Source of the DNA: Sulfurospirillum sp. UBA2217 | GTDB taxonomy: Bacteria; Campylobacterota; Campylobacteria; Campylobacterales; Sulfurospirillaceae | NCBI GenBank assembly: GCA_002328495.1 | Contig: DCUJ01000010.1 | Location: 1 to 64,000, forward strand | Length of the DNA stretch: 64,000 bases | Reading direction: 5' to 3' | In this document: piece by piece, positions 51,589-59,023 of the stretch | Layout: every line of letters begins with the position of its first letter | Numbering within the stretch: position 1 is the first letter of the stretch | The notes under the pieces: generated by a model | What the model was told of the DNA's origin: nothing | Databases searched by the model: none | What the model saw: only the letters and a program-made list of their open reading frames with translations | Program-made: the position numbers and the translations under genes

Positions 51589-52802
51589 TACTGTATGCTC
51601 ATAGAAAAAATTGGTAATAGCATGGCTGCTACGATAAAACCAATACTGCCTCCTACAAAAAGCATTAAAGCTGGTTCTAGTAGCGTTAGGAGCATACTTA
51701 TCTTCTCTCTGTTCTCTTCAAAATAGAGTTGCGAGATATGGGTAAGAACACTTTGAACTTGTGAAGTCTCTTCGCCCAAAGCTACAGCTTGTATAAAGGC
51801 ATAATCAATTTTTGTTTTAGAATCATGTAACGCAGTTGAGAGAAGTTTTCCCTCTACAACTTTTTTTGCGACAGAACTAAATAGCTCTTTCAAAACCAGA
51901 TTATTCAAAATATTGGCACTGAGTTTAATGGTCAAAACAAAAGGCACGCCTGAACGAATGAGTAATGAGGCGATGTAGGAAAACCTTGCTAGTTCACTTT
52001 TTTGGGTTATTTCACCAAATAATGGCAGTTTAAGGATGAGTTTATGAACGCCATAGGCAAAGCTGTAACTCTTATTCATCAGCGTTATAAAAAGCGTTGT
52101 AACGATAAAAATAAGAGCAAAGATGAGCGTAAAGTTGTTATTGAAAAAATCACCTATGGCAATGACGACTTTTGTAGGTGTGGGAAGTTCTTGGTGCATA
52201 CTCTCAAATATGCCCGTTATCTGTGGAACAACGAAGGTGAGCATAAATGCTATCATAAGAAGTGAGATAATTATCATAAACGTAGGGTAAGCAAAAGCGG
52301 CTTTTATCTCTTTGTGTATTTTATCCTGCTCTTTTAAAAAACGCGATAACTCCATAAGCACTTCATCTAAAATACCACCACTTTCACTGACCTTGATGGA
52401 CTGTTTAAAAAACTCTGGAAGAATAACCACACTTTGAGATTCAAGTGCGGTAAAAAAGTCTTTTCCTTCATCCAAGTAGGTACTAACGGTACTGATAAAA
52501 AGCCTCATTTTTTTGTTGTTTTGGTAATGGGTCTGAACTATTTTAAGGGCACTGACGATACTGATACCAGAGCGGATATACATAGACAATTCACGAGAAA
52601 GAGTGGAGAGCTCTTTTGCGCTGACTTTATACGTTCGACTAAAATCAAATTTTTCATAAAAAGAGAGTGTTTCCTCATCTATCCTTTGATAAATAATTTT
52701 TTTAGATTTTAGTTTATTTTTGGCTTCTAAAAGTGACGAGGCTTCTACTTTATCGCTTACTCTCTTGCCATCTTGGTCAAAGCCTTTAAACTTAAAAATC
52801 AT
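51588..52802 (-). CDS. gspF: Type II secretion inner-membrane platform GspF
   Basis: The 404-residue protein has two repeated T2SSF domains, ELSTLSRELSMYIRSGISIVSAL and ARFSYIASLLIRSGVPFVLTI, each followed by TM helices. It forms the core of the inner-membrane platform with GspE and GspL. It overlaps both neighbours by one to four bases. Confidence 0.93.
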   Translation of the reverse strand: MIFKFKGFDQDGKRVSDKVEASSLLEAKNKLKSKKIIYQRIDEETLSFYEKFDFSRTYKVSAKELSTLSRELSMYIRSGISIVSALKIVQTHYQNNKKMRLFISTVSTYLDEGKDFFTALESQSVVILPEFFKQSIKVSESGGILDEVLMELSRFLKEQDKIHKEIKAAFAYPTFMIIISLLMIAFMLTFVVPQITGIFESMHQELPTPTKVVIAIGDFFNNNFTLIFALIFIVTTLFITLMNKSYSFAYGVHKLILKLPLFGEITQKSELARFSYIASLLIRSGVPFVLTIKLSANILNNLVLKELFSSVAKKVVEGKLLSTALHDSKTKIDYAFIQAVALGEETSQVQSVLTHISQLYFEENREKISMLLTLLEPALMLFVGGSIGFIVAAMLLPIFSMSIQ

Positions 52803-53314
52803 CGAAGTACCTCATGAGCTAGTTCCTTTTTGGCATCAATCGCTTTTTGCAAAGAGGTATAAACACCCACAGGAGCAAGATAGTTTGAAAAATCGTAGAC
52901 CAACCCTTTAAACGCTACAAACACCTGTTCACCCACACCTTGTTTATCTACCGTGTAAGAGAAACAGACATGTTTTTCTACATTGGCTTTGTTAAAATAA
53001 ACCTCTTTTGTCTGCTCTATGGCACCATAAGCAAAGTCATACCTGTAAACTTTTACGCTCTTGTCTAAAAAATCATTCAAGGTAGCTTGTTTTTTACCAT
53101 CTACCAAAATATCACACGAGGAGCAATCCTCTAAACATAAAAGCTTTACATCTTTGGTATGTGGAAACTTTTGTAAATACGCTTTTAAACTTTTTAAATT
53201 TACATGCGTAGATTCTTCACCTATCTTTTGAAACTTGGTAATTGCAAGGGTGTAAACCACTCCTATAATCACAATAACAATCATAAGTTCGATAAGAGAA
53301 AAAGCTTTTTTCAT
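52799..53314 (-). CDS. Type II secretion pseudopilin (GspH/G-like)
   Basis: The 171-residue protein has the leader MKKA-FSLIELMIVIVII with Glu5. Its body carries a Cys-rich segment LLCLEDCSSCDIL, unusual for GspG or GspH, that may form a disulfide or bind metal. It lies six bases after gspG. By position it could be GspH; I leave the symbol empty. Confidence 0.75.
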   Translation of the reverse strand: MKKAFSLIELMIVIVIIGVVYTLAITKFQKIGEESTHVNLKSLKAYLQKFPHTKDVKLLCLEDCSSCDILVDGKKQATLNDFLDKSVKVYRYDFAYGAIEQTKEVYFNKANVEKHVCFSYTVDKQGVGEQVFVAFKGLVYDFSNYLAPVGVYTSLQKAIDAKKELAHEVLR

Positions 53315-53320
53315 AAAATT

Positions 53321-53758
53321 CTACTTGCACTCACTCATCTTAATGTCAAGACCTTCATCTTTTCCACCCTCTTTTTTATCCGCACCGAGTGAAATCAACT
53401 CAATCATTCCCGTGTCAGTGTCATTAGTGTAAATAAACTGACTGCCCCAAGAGTCTTTTGGCATTTTGTCATCTTTAAAGTAGCCACTATTTGAGTAGTT
53501 GGCGTATTTCTCTTGATCTGGATTTTTCACAAGTGCTTCGAGTCCCTCCCCAGTAGAAGGGTAAACACTGTTGTTGATTTTGAACATATCTAAAGCACCA
53601 TTGTAAATACTTTTCATCTGAACGCAGACTAGATTTTTTTTTGCCTCTTCACCTTTGCCTGCAAGGCTAGGTACAACCATCGCTGCCAAAAGACCTAAGA
53701 TAACAATGACTATCATAAGCTCTATAAGTGAAAAAGCCTTTTTTGAGTTGTTTTGCAT
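53321..53758 (-). CDS. gspG: Type II secretion major pseudopilin GspG
   Basis: The 145-residue protein has leader KKA-FSLIELMIVIVILGLLAA and the GspG body (VYPSTGEGLEALVKNP, DSWGSQFIY, ISLGADKKEGG), which includes the calcium-loop region. It is the first gene of the secretion operon, about 90 bp downstream of the DUF3494 gene. No prepilin peptidase gene is in the window. Confidence 0.92.
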   Translation of the reverse strand: MQNNSKKAFSLIELMIVIVILGLLAAMVVPSLAGKGEEAKKNLVCVQMKSIYNGALDMFKINNSVYPSTGEGLEALVKNPDQEKYANYSNSGYFKDDKMPKDSWGSQFIYTNDTDTGMIELISLGADKKEGGKDEGLDIKMSECK

Positions 53759-53848
53759 TGAGATTTACCTTTATTATCTGATGTTACGCAGTGTGCGTAA
53801 CATCAGTTATGATATCAACAAGAGTTTTTATAGACTCTATTGTTTGAA

Positions 53849-55303
53849 TTAAGGCTGTGTAATCGTATTAGCATCTAGTGTTACAGCTGATTGTGCTAAG
53901 AGTCTGCCGTTGACTATTGCGCCAGTATTGACAACAATGGCTTTTTGTGCCAATACCACACCTTTTAAATTTGATGTTGTTTGAAGATAGACACCCACAC
54001 CTCCTGCAACTTGCCAAAAGACATTTTTAGCCAATGCACCGCCGGCTAGATTGATGGAAGCCGCAGAGGCTAAAGTAAGATCTCCTGAGATTTGAAAGAT
54101 CCAAACATCCGTAGCACTACCAGAGAGCGTGACACCAGCACCGTTGATTAAAAGACCTGTACCCCATTTATAAAGACCAGGAGCGAGTGTCATACCCGTT
54201 ATATTACCAGCGCCCAGTTCAGTATAATTAGGATTGGTGCGACCAGCTGCATTAGTATATGCCGTTTCCATATCGCTTACGGCTGTTGTCATTTTGGCTG
54301 GAGTTGGAGGTGCCATGTTCGCTGCGTAAATCTTTCCTGTGACTAAAGGGGATGTTGCGTATGTGCCAACAAGCGTTTCACCAAATCCTGTTATATACGT
54401 TAGAGCAGCTGGACTAACACCTATATCACCGATAATCGCTGTTGTACCAGTCGTTGAAATTCCTGTTTTCGTAAGGATTGCAAAACTTCCTGATGTGCCA
54501 AGATCGACAGGTAATAAAGCTATCGTTGTGGTTGTTCCAGTGGTAAAACTCCAAACCTTAGCAACGGCTAAAGCATTGCCAGATAAGTCTGTAACACCTG
54601 TTGAGATTGTCGCCGTATATTCAGTGCTAGCATTTAAATCTGCTGCGGGATTAAAAATCATCGTATTGCTATCATAATGCACCGTACCAACAACAGGTGA
54701 ACCATCACTTGTTGTCACTAATGAAAAAGTAGCTAATGTAACAGTCGTAGGATCGAGTACTTCATTGAAAAGGGCACTGACACTGATGTTAATCGACGCA
54801 TTGGTATCAGCCGCTGAAGGATTTGTTGATGTTATAGTAGGAGGTATAATGTCGGTTGTTGTTCCTGTTGTAAAACTCCAGACATAGTTACTTGCCATAG
54901 CACGACCTTCTAAGTTCTTCACTCCCGTCGTAATGGTTGCAGTATATTCCGTACTGACATTAAGATCTGCGATAGGGTCAAAGATCATCGTATTGCTATT
55001 GTAGCTCACAGATCCGATAACGGCAAGGCTTGTATTGGTATCAACCAAGGTAAAAGTACTTAAGCTAACAGTCGCAGGATCAAGTGCTTTGTCAAATAAA
55101 GCGGTGATGCTTCTATTGATGATGACATTGACATCATCAATAATAGGCGTTGTCGCTATAATGATAGGTAAAATAGGTGGTGGTGCTATTGCAGTAGCTG
55201 AAGAAGAACCACCACCGCCACCACCACATCCTGCGACAAAAACGGTGAACACAAAGAGCGTGGAGAGAAGTGCATAATGTGAATATTGTCTAAAAGTTTT
55301 CAT
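53849..55303 (-). CDS. Lipoprotein with two Ig-like and a DUF3494 (ice-binding-like) domain, copy A
   Basis: The 484-residue protein has lipobox VAGC followed by a Gly/Ser tract. Two SbsA/Big_5-type Ig domains come next (about 45-150 and 155-255; repeats of SFTTGTTT). A C-terminal DUF3494 domain follows (FAILTKTGIST, IGDIGVSP, GLYKWGTGLLI, VFWQVAGG). DUF3494 occurs in ice-binding proteins, but many members bind other surfaces, so ice binding is not shown. It is a tandem paralogue of the next gene and lies directly upstream of the secretion operon, so it may be its substrate. Confidence 0.85.
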   Translation of the reverse strand: MKTFRQYSHYALLSTLFVFTVFVAGCGGGGGGSSSATAIAPPPILPIIIATTPIIDDVNVIINRSITALFDKALDPATVSLSTFTLVDTNTSLAVIGSVSYNSNTMIFDPIADLNVSTEYTATITTGVKNLEGRAMASNYVWSFTTGTTTDIIPPTITSTNPSAADTNASINISVSALFNEVLDPTTVTLATFSLVTTSDGSPVVGTVHYDSNTMIFNPAADLNASTEYTATISTGVTDLSGNALAVAKVWSFTTGTTTTIALLPVDLGTSGSFAILTKTGISTTGTTAIIGDIGVSPAALTYITGFGETLVGTYATSPLVTGKIYAANMAPPTPAKMTTAVSDMETAYTNAAGRTNPNYTELGAGNITGMTLAPGLYKWGTGLLINGAGVTLSGSATDVWIFQISGDLTLASAASINLAGGALAKNVFWQVAGGVGVYLQTTSNLKGVVLAQKAIVVNTGAIVNGRLLAQSAVTLDANTITQP

Positions 55304-55339
55304 TTGTTCTATCCTTAGTTTTTAGTTATTTTAAAAATC

Positions 55340-55373
55340 CTTTACATGTAAAGAAAAACCTTACATGTAAAGA
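55340..55373. terminator. Paired TTACATGTAA hairpin between the two DUF3494 genes
   Basis: Two inverted palindrome copies (cores 55342-55351 and 55361-55370) form a near-perfect hairpin with an A-rich loop. It is homologous in place and sequence to the hairpins at 39381 and 56951, which follow peptidase genes. Confidence 0.55.
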
Positions 55374-55385
55374 TTTAAAAAATCA

Positions 55386-55418
55386 CTATGGTTGAAGCTT
55401 TCAATTCATTGCTTCAAG
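55386..55418 (-). pseudogene. Remnant of the peptidase gene tail
   Basis: On the minus strand this reads LEAMN, stop, KLQP, stop, matching the ends of the two intact peptidase genes (LEEINRKLQE, stop and LEAINHKLQQ, stop). It lies at the same distance from a TTACATGTAA hairpin as in those genes. It shows that the DUF3494 duplication carried the neighbouring peptidase tail. Confidence 0.65.
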
Positions 55419-55420
55419 TA

Positions 55421-55438
55421 AGAGTCTTTCTAGACTCT
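55421..55438. terminator. Short hairpin after DUF3494 copy B
   Basis: AGAGTC (55421-55426) pairs with GACTCT (55433-55438). A related, shorter AGAGT/ACTCT hairpin follows copy A near 53820-53837, as expected from duplication. Confidence 0.4.
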
Positions 55439-55448
55439 CTCGTTTTAA

Positions 55449-56891
55449 TTAAGGCTGTGCAATAGTATTAGCATCTAGTGTCACGGCTGTTTGTGTTAAT
55501 AATCTGCCGTTAACTGTTGCTCCTGTGTTGACAACAATGGCTCCTTGTGATAATGCTACACCTTTGAAATCTGATGATGTTCCTAAAGATACACCCAAAG
55601 TTTGCCAAAAGATATTTTTAGCTAATGCGCCGCCGGCTAGATTGATGGTAACATTAGAGGCTAAAGTAAGGTTTCCTGCGATTTGGAAAATCCAAATATC
55701 CGTTGCACTACCAGAAAGCGTGATGTCGGTATTGATTACAAGACCTGTACCCCATTTATAAAGACCAGGACTAAGGGTCATACCACTCACATCTCCAGCA
55801 CCTAGTTCCGTATAATCTGGAGTGGTGCGACCAGCTGCATTGGTGTATGCCGTTTCCATATCGCTTACGGCTGTTGTCATTTTGGCGGGGGTTGGAACGG
55901 CCATGTTTGCCGCATAGATTTTCCCTGTCACTAAAGGAGATGTTTCATACACCAGAAGAGGGGAAAGCGTGCCAAATCCAGTGATATAACTTAGCGCTGC
56001 TGGGCTAACACCGATATCACCTGTAATCGTTGTACCAACGGTAGCTGAAATTCCCGTTTTGGTAAGGATGGCAAAAGTTCCTGCTGTGCCAAGATCAACG
56101 GAAGTTAACGCTATCGTTGTAGTTGTTCCAGTGGTAAAACTCCAAACCATAGGAACCGCTAGAGCATTGCCAGCTAAGTCAGTAACACTTGTGGAGATTG
56201 TCGCAGTATATTCTGTGCTGGCATTCAAATCAGCCGTAGGATTGAAAATCATGGTGTTGCTATCATAGCTTACGGTGCCAGCAACAGGTATATTGCCTAT
56301 GGTAGTTTCTAATGTAAACGTCGTTGTGTCGACCGTTGTAGGATCAAGTGCTTCATTGAAGAGGGCACTGACACTGATGTTGATTGATGCATTTAAATCC
56401 GTATCGATAGGATAGGTAGATACAATTAAAGGTTGCACAATGTCTGTTGTTGTTCCCGTTGTAAAACTCCAACTATGCATACTTGCCAAAGCCGTGCCAG
56501 CTAAGTCTTTTACTCCCGTAGTGATGGTTGCTGTATAGTGTGTGCTAGCATTAAGATCTGAGGTTGGATTGAAGATCATCGTATTGCTATTATAGGTGAC
56601 ACTTCCTGAAACGGCTGCAGTTGTATTGTCATCCACCAAGGTAAATGTCGTTAAGGTAACCGTCGTAGGATCTAATGCTTTGTTAAATAAAGCAACAACA
56701 CTTTTATTAAGGATTACATTAACATCATCACTCATAGGTGTCGTTGATATAATTGTAGGGGGCACAGGTGGTAGAGGTGCTATAGCTGTAGAACTACTAC
56801 CACCGCCACCACCACATCCTACTACAAAAACTGTAAACAAAAATAGCATGGAAAGAAATGCGTAATGTGAATATTGTTTAAAAATTTTCAT
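55449..56891 (-). CDS. Lipoprotein with two Ig-like and a DUF3494 domain, copy B
   Basis: The 480-residue protein has the same layout as copy A: lipobox VVGC, Gly/Ser tract, two Big_5-like domains and a DUF3494 domain (FAILTKTGISA, ITGDIGVSP, GLYKWGTGLVI, IFWQTLG). The two are close paralogues with the same ending (VTLDANTI-QP). A 32-bp palindrome built from two TTACATGTAA copies lies upstream. Confidence 0.85.
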   Translation of the reverse strand: MKIFKQYSHYAFLSMLFLFTVFVVGCGGGGGSSSTAIAPLPPVPPTIISTTPMSDDVNVILNKSVVALFNKALDPTTVTLTTFTLVDDNTTAAVSGSVTYNSNTMIFNPTSDLNASTHYTATITTGVKDLAGTALASMHSWSFTTGTTTDIVQPLIVSTYPIDTDLNASINISVSALFNEALDPTTVDTTTFTLETTIGNIPVAGTVSYDSNTMIFNPTADLNASTEYTATISTSVTDLAGNALAVPMVWSFTTGTTTTIALTSVDLGTAGTFAILTKTGISATVGTTITGDIGVSPAALSYITGFGTLSPLLVYETSPLVTGKIYAANMAVPTPAKMTTAVSDMETAYTNAAGRTTPDYTELGAGDVSGMTLSPGLYKWGTGLVINTDITLSGSATDIWIFQIAGNLTLASNVTINLAGGALAKNIFWQTLGVSLGTSSDFKGVALSQGAIVVNTGATVNGRLLTQTAVTLDANTIAQP

Positions 56892-56950
56892 TTGTTCTAT
56901 CCTTCTTTTTGCATGTAACTATATGCAATATGTAAGTTATGTTAAAAAGC

Positions 56951-56982
56951 CTTTACATGTAAGAATATTCTTACATGTAAAG
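56951..56982. terminator. Perfect 32-bp palindrome of two TTACATGTAA copies
   Basis: Bases 56951-56966 are the exact inverse complement of 56967-56982, with no loop bases. Each half contains one TTACATGTAA. It sits between the tail of peptidase copy 2 (57.0 kb) and DUF3494 copy B. Hairpin termination is plausible. Confidence 0.6.
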
Positions 56983-56995
56983 ATAGAAAAAAGCA

Positions 56996-57919
56996 TTACT
57001 GTTGAAGTTTATGATTGATGGCTTCAAGGGTAGCTTGGTGTTCTGCTAAAAACGCACCACCTGCTTTGACAGATGCGAGTGCGTATACTTTAGCTTCACT
57101 GAGTTTGTTGTCTTTTAGGAGAGCTTGTGCTAGGCTATTCATGACAACAGAATTACTTGGTTTTAAAGCAAGAGCACGTTTGTACTCTATCGCTGCATTC
57201 AAATAATCGTGCATGTTGTAGTTAATATTTGCCAACATGATAGCTCCCAAGAAAGACAAAGGATGTTGTTTGGTATAGTTTATTGCTGCTTGTTTCGCTT
57301 GATCTTTGTATCCAGATTGAGCCATGTCAGCAATAGCCAGTATTATCTCTCTTTCACTTGAAGCAACAGGTAACAATGGAGGCTTAAGTGCTACAATAGC
57401 CCAACTTCCACCTCGTTCAAAAAATCTTTCAAACTCGTCAAAATTCATCCATGTATTACTATTGTGTCTTACAGAAAGAAAAATTTCTTTAGACGTTTTA
57501 TTGAACCCTGTTATAACAGAATAATGCCATACAGGTGTAGATCCTTGCCCTACATTAAGCAGAACCAACACGGGACTATTATTAGAAACCTCCGTTAAAA
57601 TGGCAGTTAGCGTTGGATTGGTTTCATAAGGAATGAGTCCGTAATGCCTCACTGTTTCTTTTATCTCATGTTGCAGTGAACCATTGAGCTCTGGTGTAAA
57701 TGTGTTTCCTATAATATCTTTGTATACAAACTCAATGCGTTCATGCGTGAGTAATGTTGCTATAGAAGAAGGAGCAGAAAAAAATTCTTCTTGTGGAAAG
57801 AGTGTTAATGTAAGTTTTTTAGACTCAACAATAGATTTATCACTAGATAAATAGTCATAATTTTTTGACGCACACCCTGCAAAAAGGATTACAGCTGCGC
57901 ATAGAAGTATGTGTTTCAC
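56996..57919 (-). CDS. PA2778-like lipoprotein, inactive paralogue (Cys48 to Ser)
   Basis: The 307-residue protein is a full-length paralogue of the peptidase at 39427-40350. It shares lipobox FAGC, TPR-like C-terminal repeats and His in VWHYSVITGF. The catalytic Cys48 is Ser (EFFSAPSS instead of EYFCGPSS), and the following Gly is Ala. It is therefore probably a pseudo-peptidase or Ser variant, yet is well preserved. It overlaps the PA2779 copy by four bases. Confidence 0.85.
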   Translation of the reverse strand: MKHILLCAAVILFAGCASKNYDYLSSDKSIVESKKLTLTLFPQEEFFSAPSSIATLLTHERIEFVYKDIIGNTFTPELNGSLQHEIKETVRHYGLIPYETNPTLTAILTEVSNNSPVLVLLNVGQGSTPVWHYSVITGFNKTSKEIFLSVRHNSNTWMNFDEFERFFERGGSWAIVALKPPLLPVASSEREIILAIADMAQSGYKDQAKQAAINYTKQHPLSFLGAIMLANINYNMHDYLNAAIEYKRALALKPSNSVVMNSLAQALLKDNKLSEAKVYALASVKAGGAFLAEHQATLEAINHKLQQ

Positions 57920-58293
57920 TGTACACTTCTTGTGAAATTAAATATTTTGGTATATCCGAAAATATCAGTAATCAATAAGATGATAAGAATAATTCCAATA
58001 ACACCTATAACCTCACCAAAACTACCACCCGCAGGCATTGATTCAATCTGTTGGTTAATCTGTGCAATTTCTGCATCCGTGAGCGTTGCAAGTCTTGCTT
58101 GCATATTGTCTCTACTCACACCAAGCATAGAGAGCTTTTCTTGTACTTCTTGCTTGTTCAAAAACGTATCGATGCTCTCAGTTGAGGCTGACTCATGCAA
58201 TAATTGTTTTGTGCTGATAACTTCAGCAAACATGGATGTTGTAAATAAAGAGAGTGAGACAAAAAAGGCAATTACCAATTTAGAAAGGTTCAT
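57916..58293 (-). CDS. PA2779-family protein, second copy
   Basis: The 125-residue paralogue of the gene at 40347-40724 has the same signal peptide, KQEVQEKLSMLGVS helix and TM helix. The two copies differ most in the Gly-rich hinge (GAGAGGILGV there, GGSFGEVIGV here). It starts behind GGAG and overlaps the inactive peptidase. Confidence 0.85.
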   Translation of the reverse strand: MNLSKLVIAFFVSLSLFTTSMFAEVISTKQLLHESASTESIDTFLNKQEVQEKLSMLGVSRDNMQARLATLTDAEIAQINQQIESMPAGGSFGEVIGVIGIILIILLITDIFGYTKIFNFTRSVQ

Positions 58294-58594
58294 GATGAAC
58301 TCCTTAGTTCTGAAAAAAAATAGCTACAAGCTCAAAAGCACCTTATTTCTAAGTGCTGATTTGCACGGGAATCTGTTGAGGTCATCGTAATCTTCAATGG
58401 TTATTTTTTGGTTATTGAAAAAAAAGATTTTAATGTGAAAGGTCTTCATCATCGTGCCTCCATTATGTGCATTAAAGATTGATAGAGATGCCATTTTCAA
58501 AAATAACTCAAAAATAACCACTACACGATAACATCCAAATAGTCTCACTATTTTTATGCTTGATGATATGGTATAGAGGCAATAGGAAATAACC
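58294..58594. other. 301-bp divergent region between PA2779 copy 2 and CheY-like gene
   Basis: It holds a possible small ORF (58324-58452) and two GGTTA-type tandem repeats: ATGGTTATTTTTTGGTTATT at 58397-58416 and an inverted set at 58501-58520 (AAATAACTCAAAAATAACCA). The two repeats lie in opposite orientation, one near each of the diverging genes. Confidence 0.45.
58324..58452 (-). CDS. Possible 42-residue small protein upstream of PA2779 copy 2
   Basis: An ATG at 58452 (second ATG at 58449) has a near-ideal GGAGG four bases upstream. It encodes MMKTFHIKIFFFNNQKITIE and a further 22 residues, ending in TAG at 58324. The GGTTA tandem repeat at 58397-58416 lies within it. The matching region before PA2779 copy 1 has an early stop in this frame, so it may be a leader ORF, a small protein, or chance. 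Confidence 0.4.
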   Translation of the reverse strand: MMKTFHIKIFFFNNQKITIEDYDDLNRFPCKSALRNKVLLSL

Positions 58595-59008
58595 ATGGTT
58601 AAGAAATTAGTACTGGTAGTGGATGATGAATCCATCAGCTTAGATATGATTGCAAGTGTTCTTGAAATGGATGGCTACATTGTTCTAAAGGCATATGACG
58701 CAAAGAGTGCAATGCAAATTATTGATAGAAATAAAACGAGAATTAACGTAATTCTGATGGATTTGGTGATGCCTGAATACAGTGGCTTTGTTGCGATAAG
58801 TACTATCAAAGCTTATAAATCTACGAGACTGATTCCTATTATGGCACTTACTGGATCCAATGACAGATGGTCAGTTGAAAAAGCAATGCATGTTGGAGCA
58901 GATGATTATTTGACAAAACCATTTGAACCTACGGATTTACTAAATAGAGTACGAACGCTTTGCAAAATTTCTGATTTTGTCAAACGATGGAGTGCTTACG
59001 CAAGGTAA
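58595..59008 (+). CDS. CheY-like single-domain response regulator
   Basis: The 137-residue protein is a REC domain only, with LVVDDESISLDM, phospho-acceptor Asp in ILMDLVMPEYSG, Thr in MALTGSND and Lys in LTKPFEPTD. It is first in a run of three signalling genes and probably receives phosphate from the hybrid kinase three genes on. Confidence 0.9.
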   Translation: MVKKLVLVVDDESISLDMIASVLEMDGYIVLKAYDAKSAMQIIDRNKTRINVILMDLVMPEYSGFVAISTIKAYKSTRLIPIMALTGSNDRWSVEKAMHVGADDYLTKPFEPTDLLNRVRTLCKISDFVKRWSAYAR

Positions 59009-59023
59009 TGTGGAGGAAAACCA

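Noticed and set aside
43715..53758. Type IV pilus or competence pseudopilus instead of type II secretion
   Set aside because: The presence of GspC with PDZ, GspK lacking Glu5, GspL and GspM, and the GspG body with the calcium-loop region, point to type II secretion. No PilT, PilM-Q set or ComEC was seen.
55315..55333. Fifth GGTTA tandem repeat upstream of DUF3494 copy A
   Set aside because: AGTTTTTAGTTATT has an 8-nt spacing and lacks the GG, so it does not fit the 11-nt pattern.
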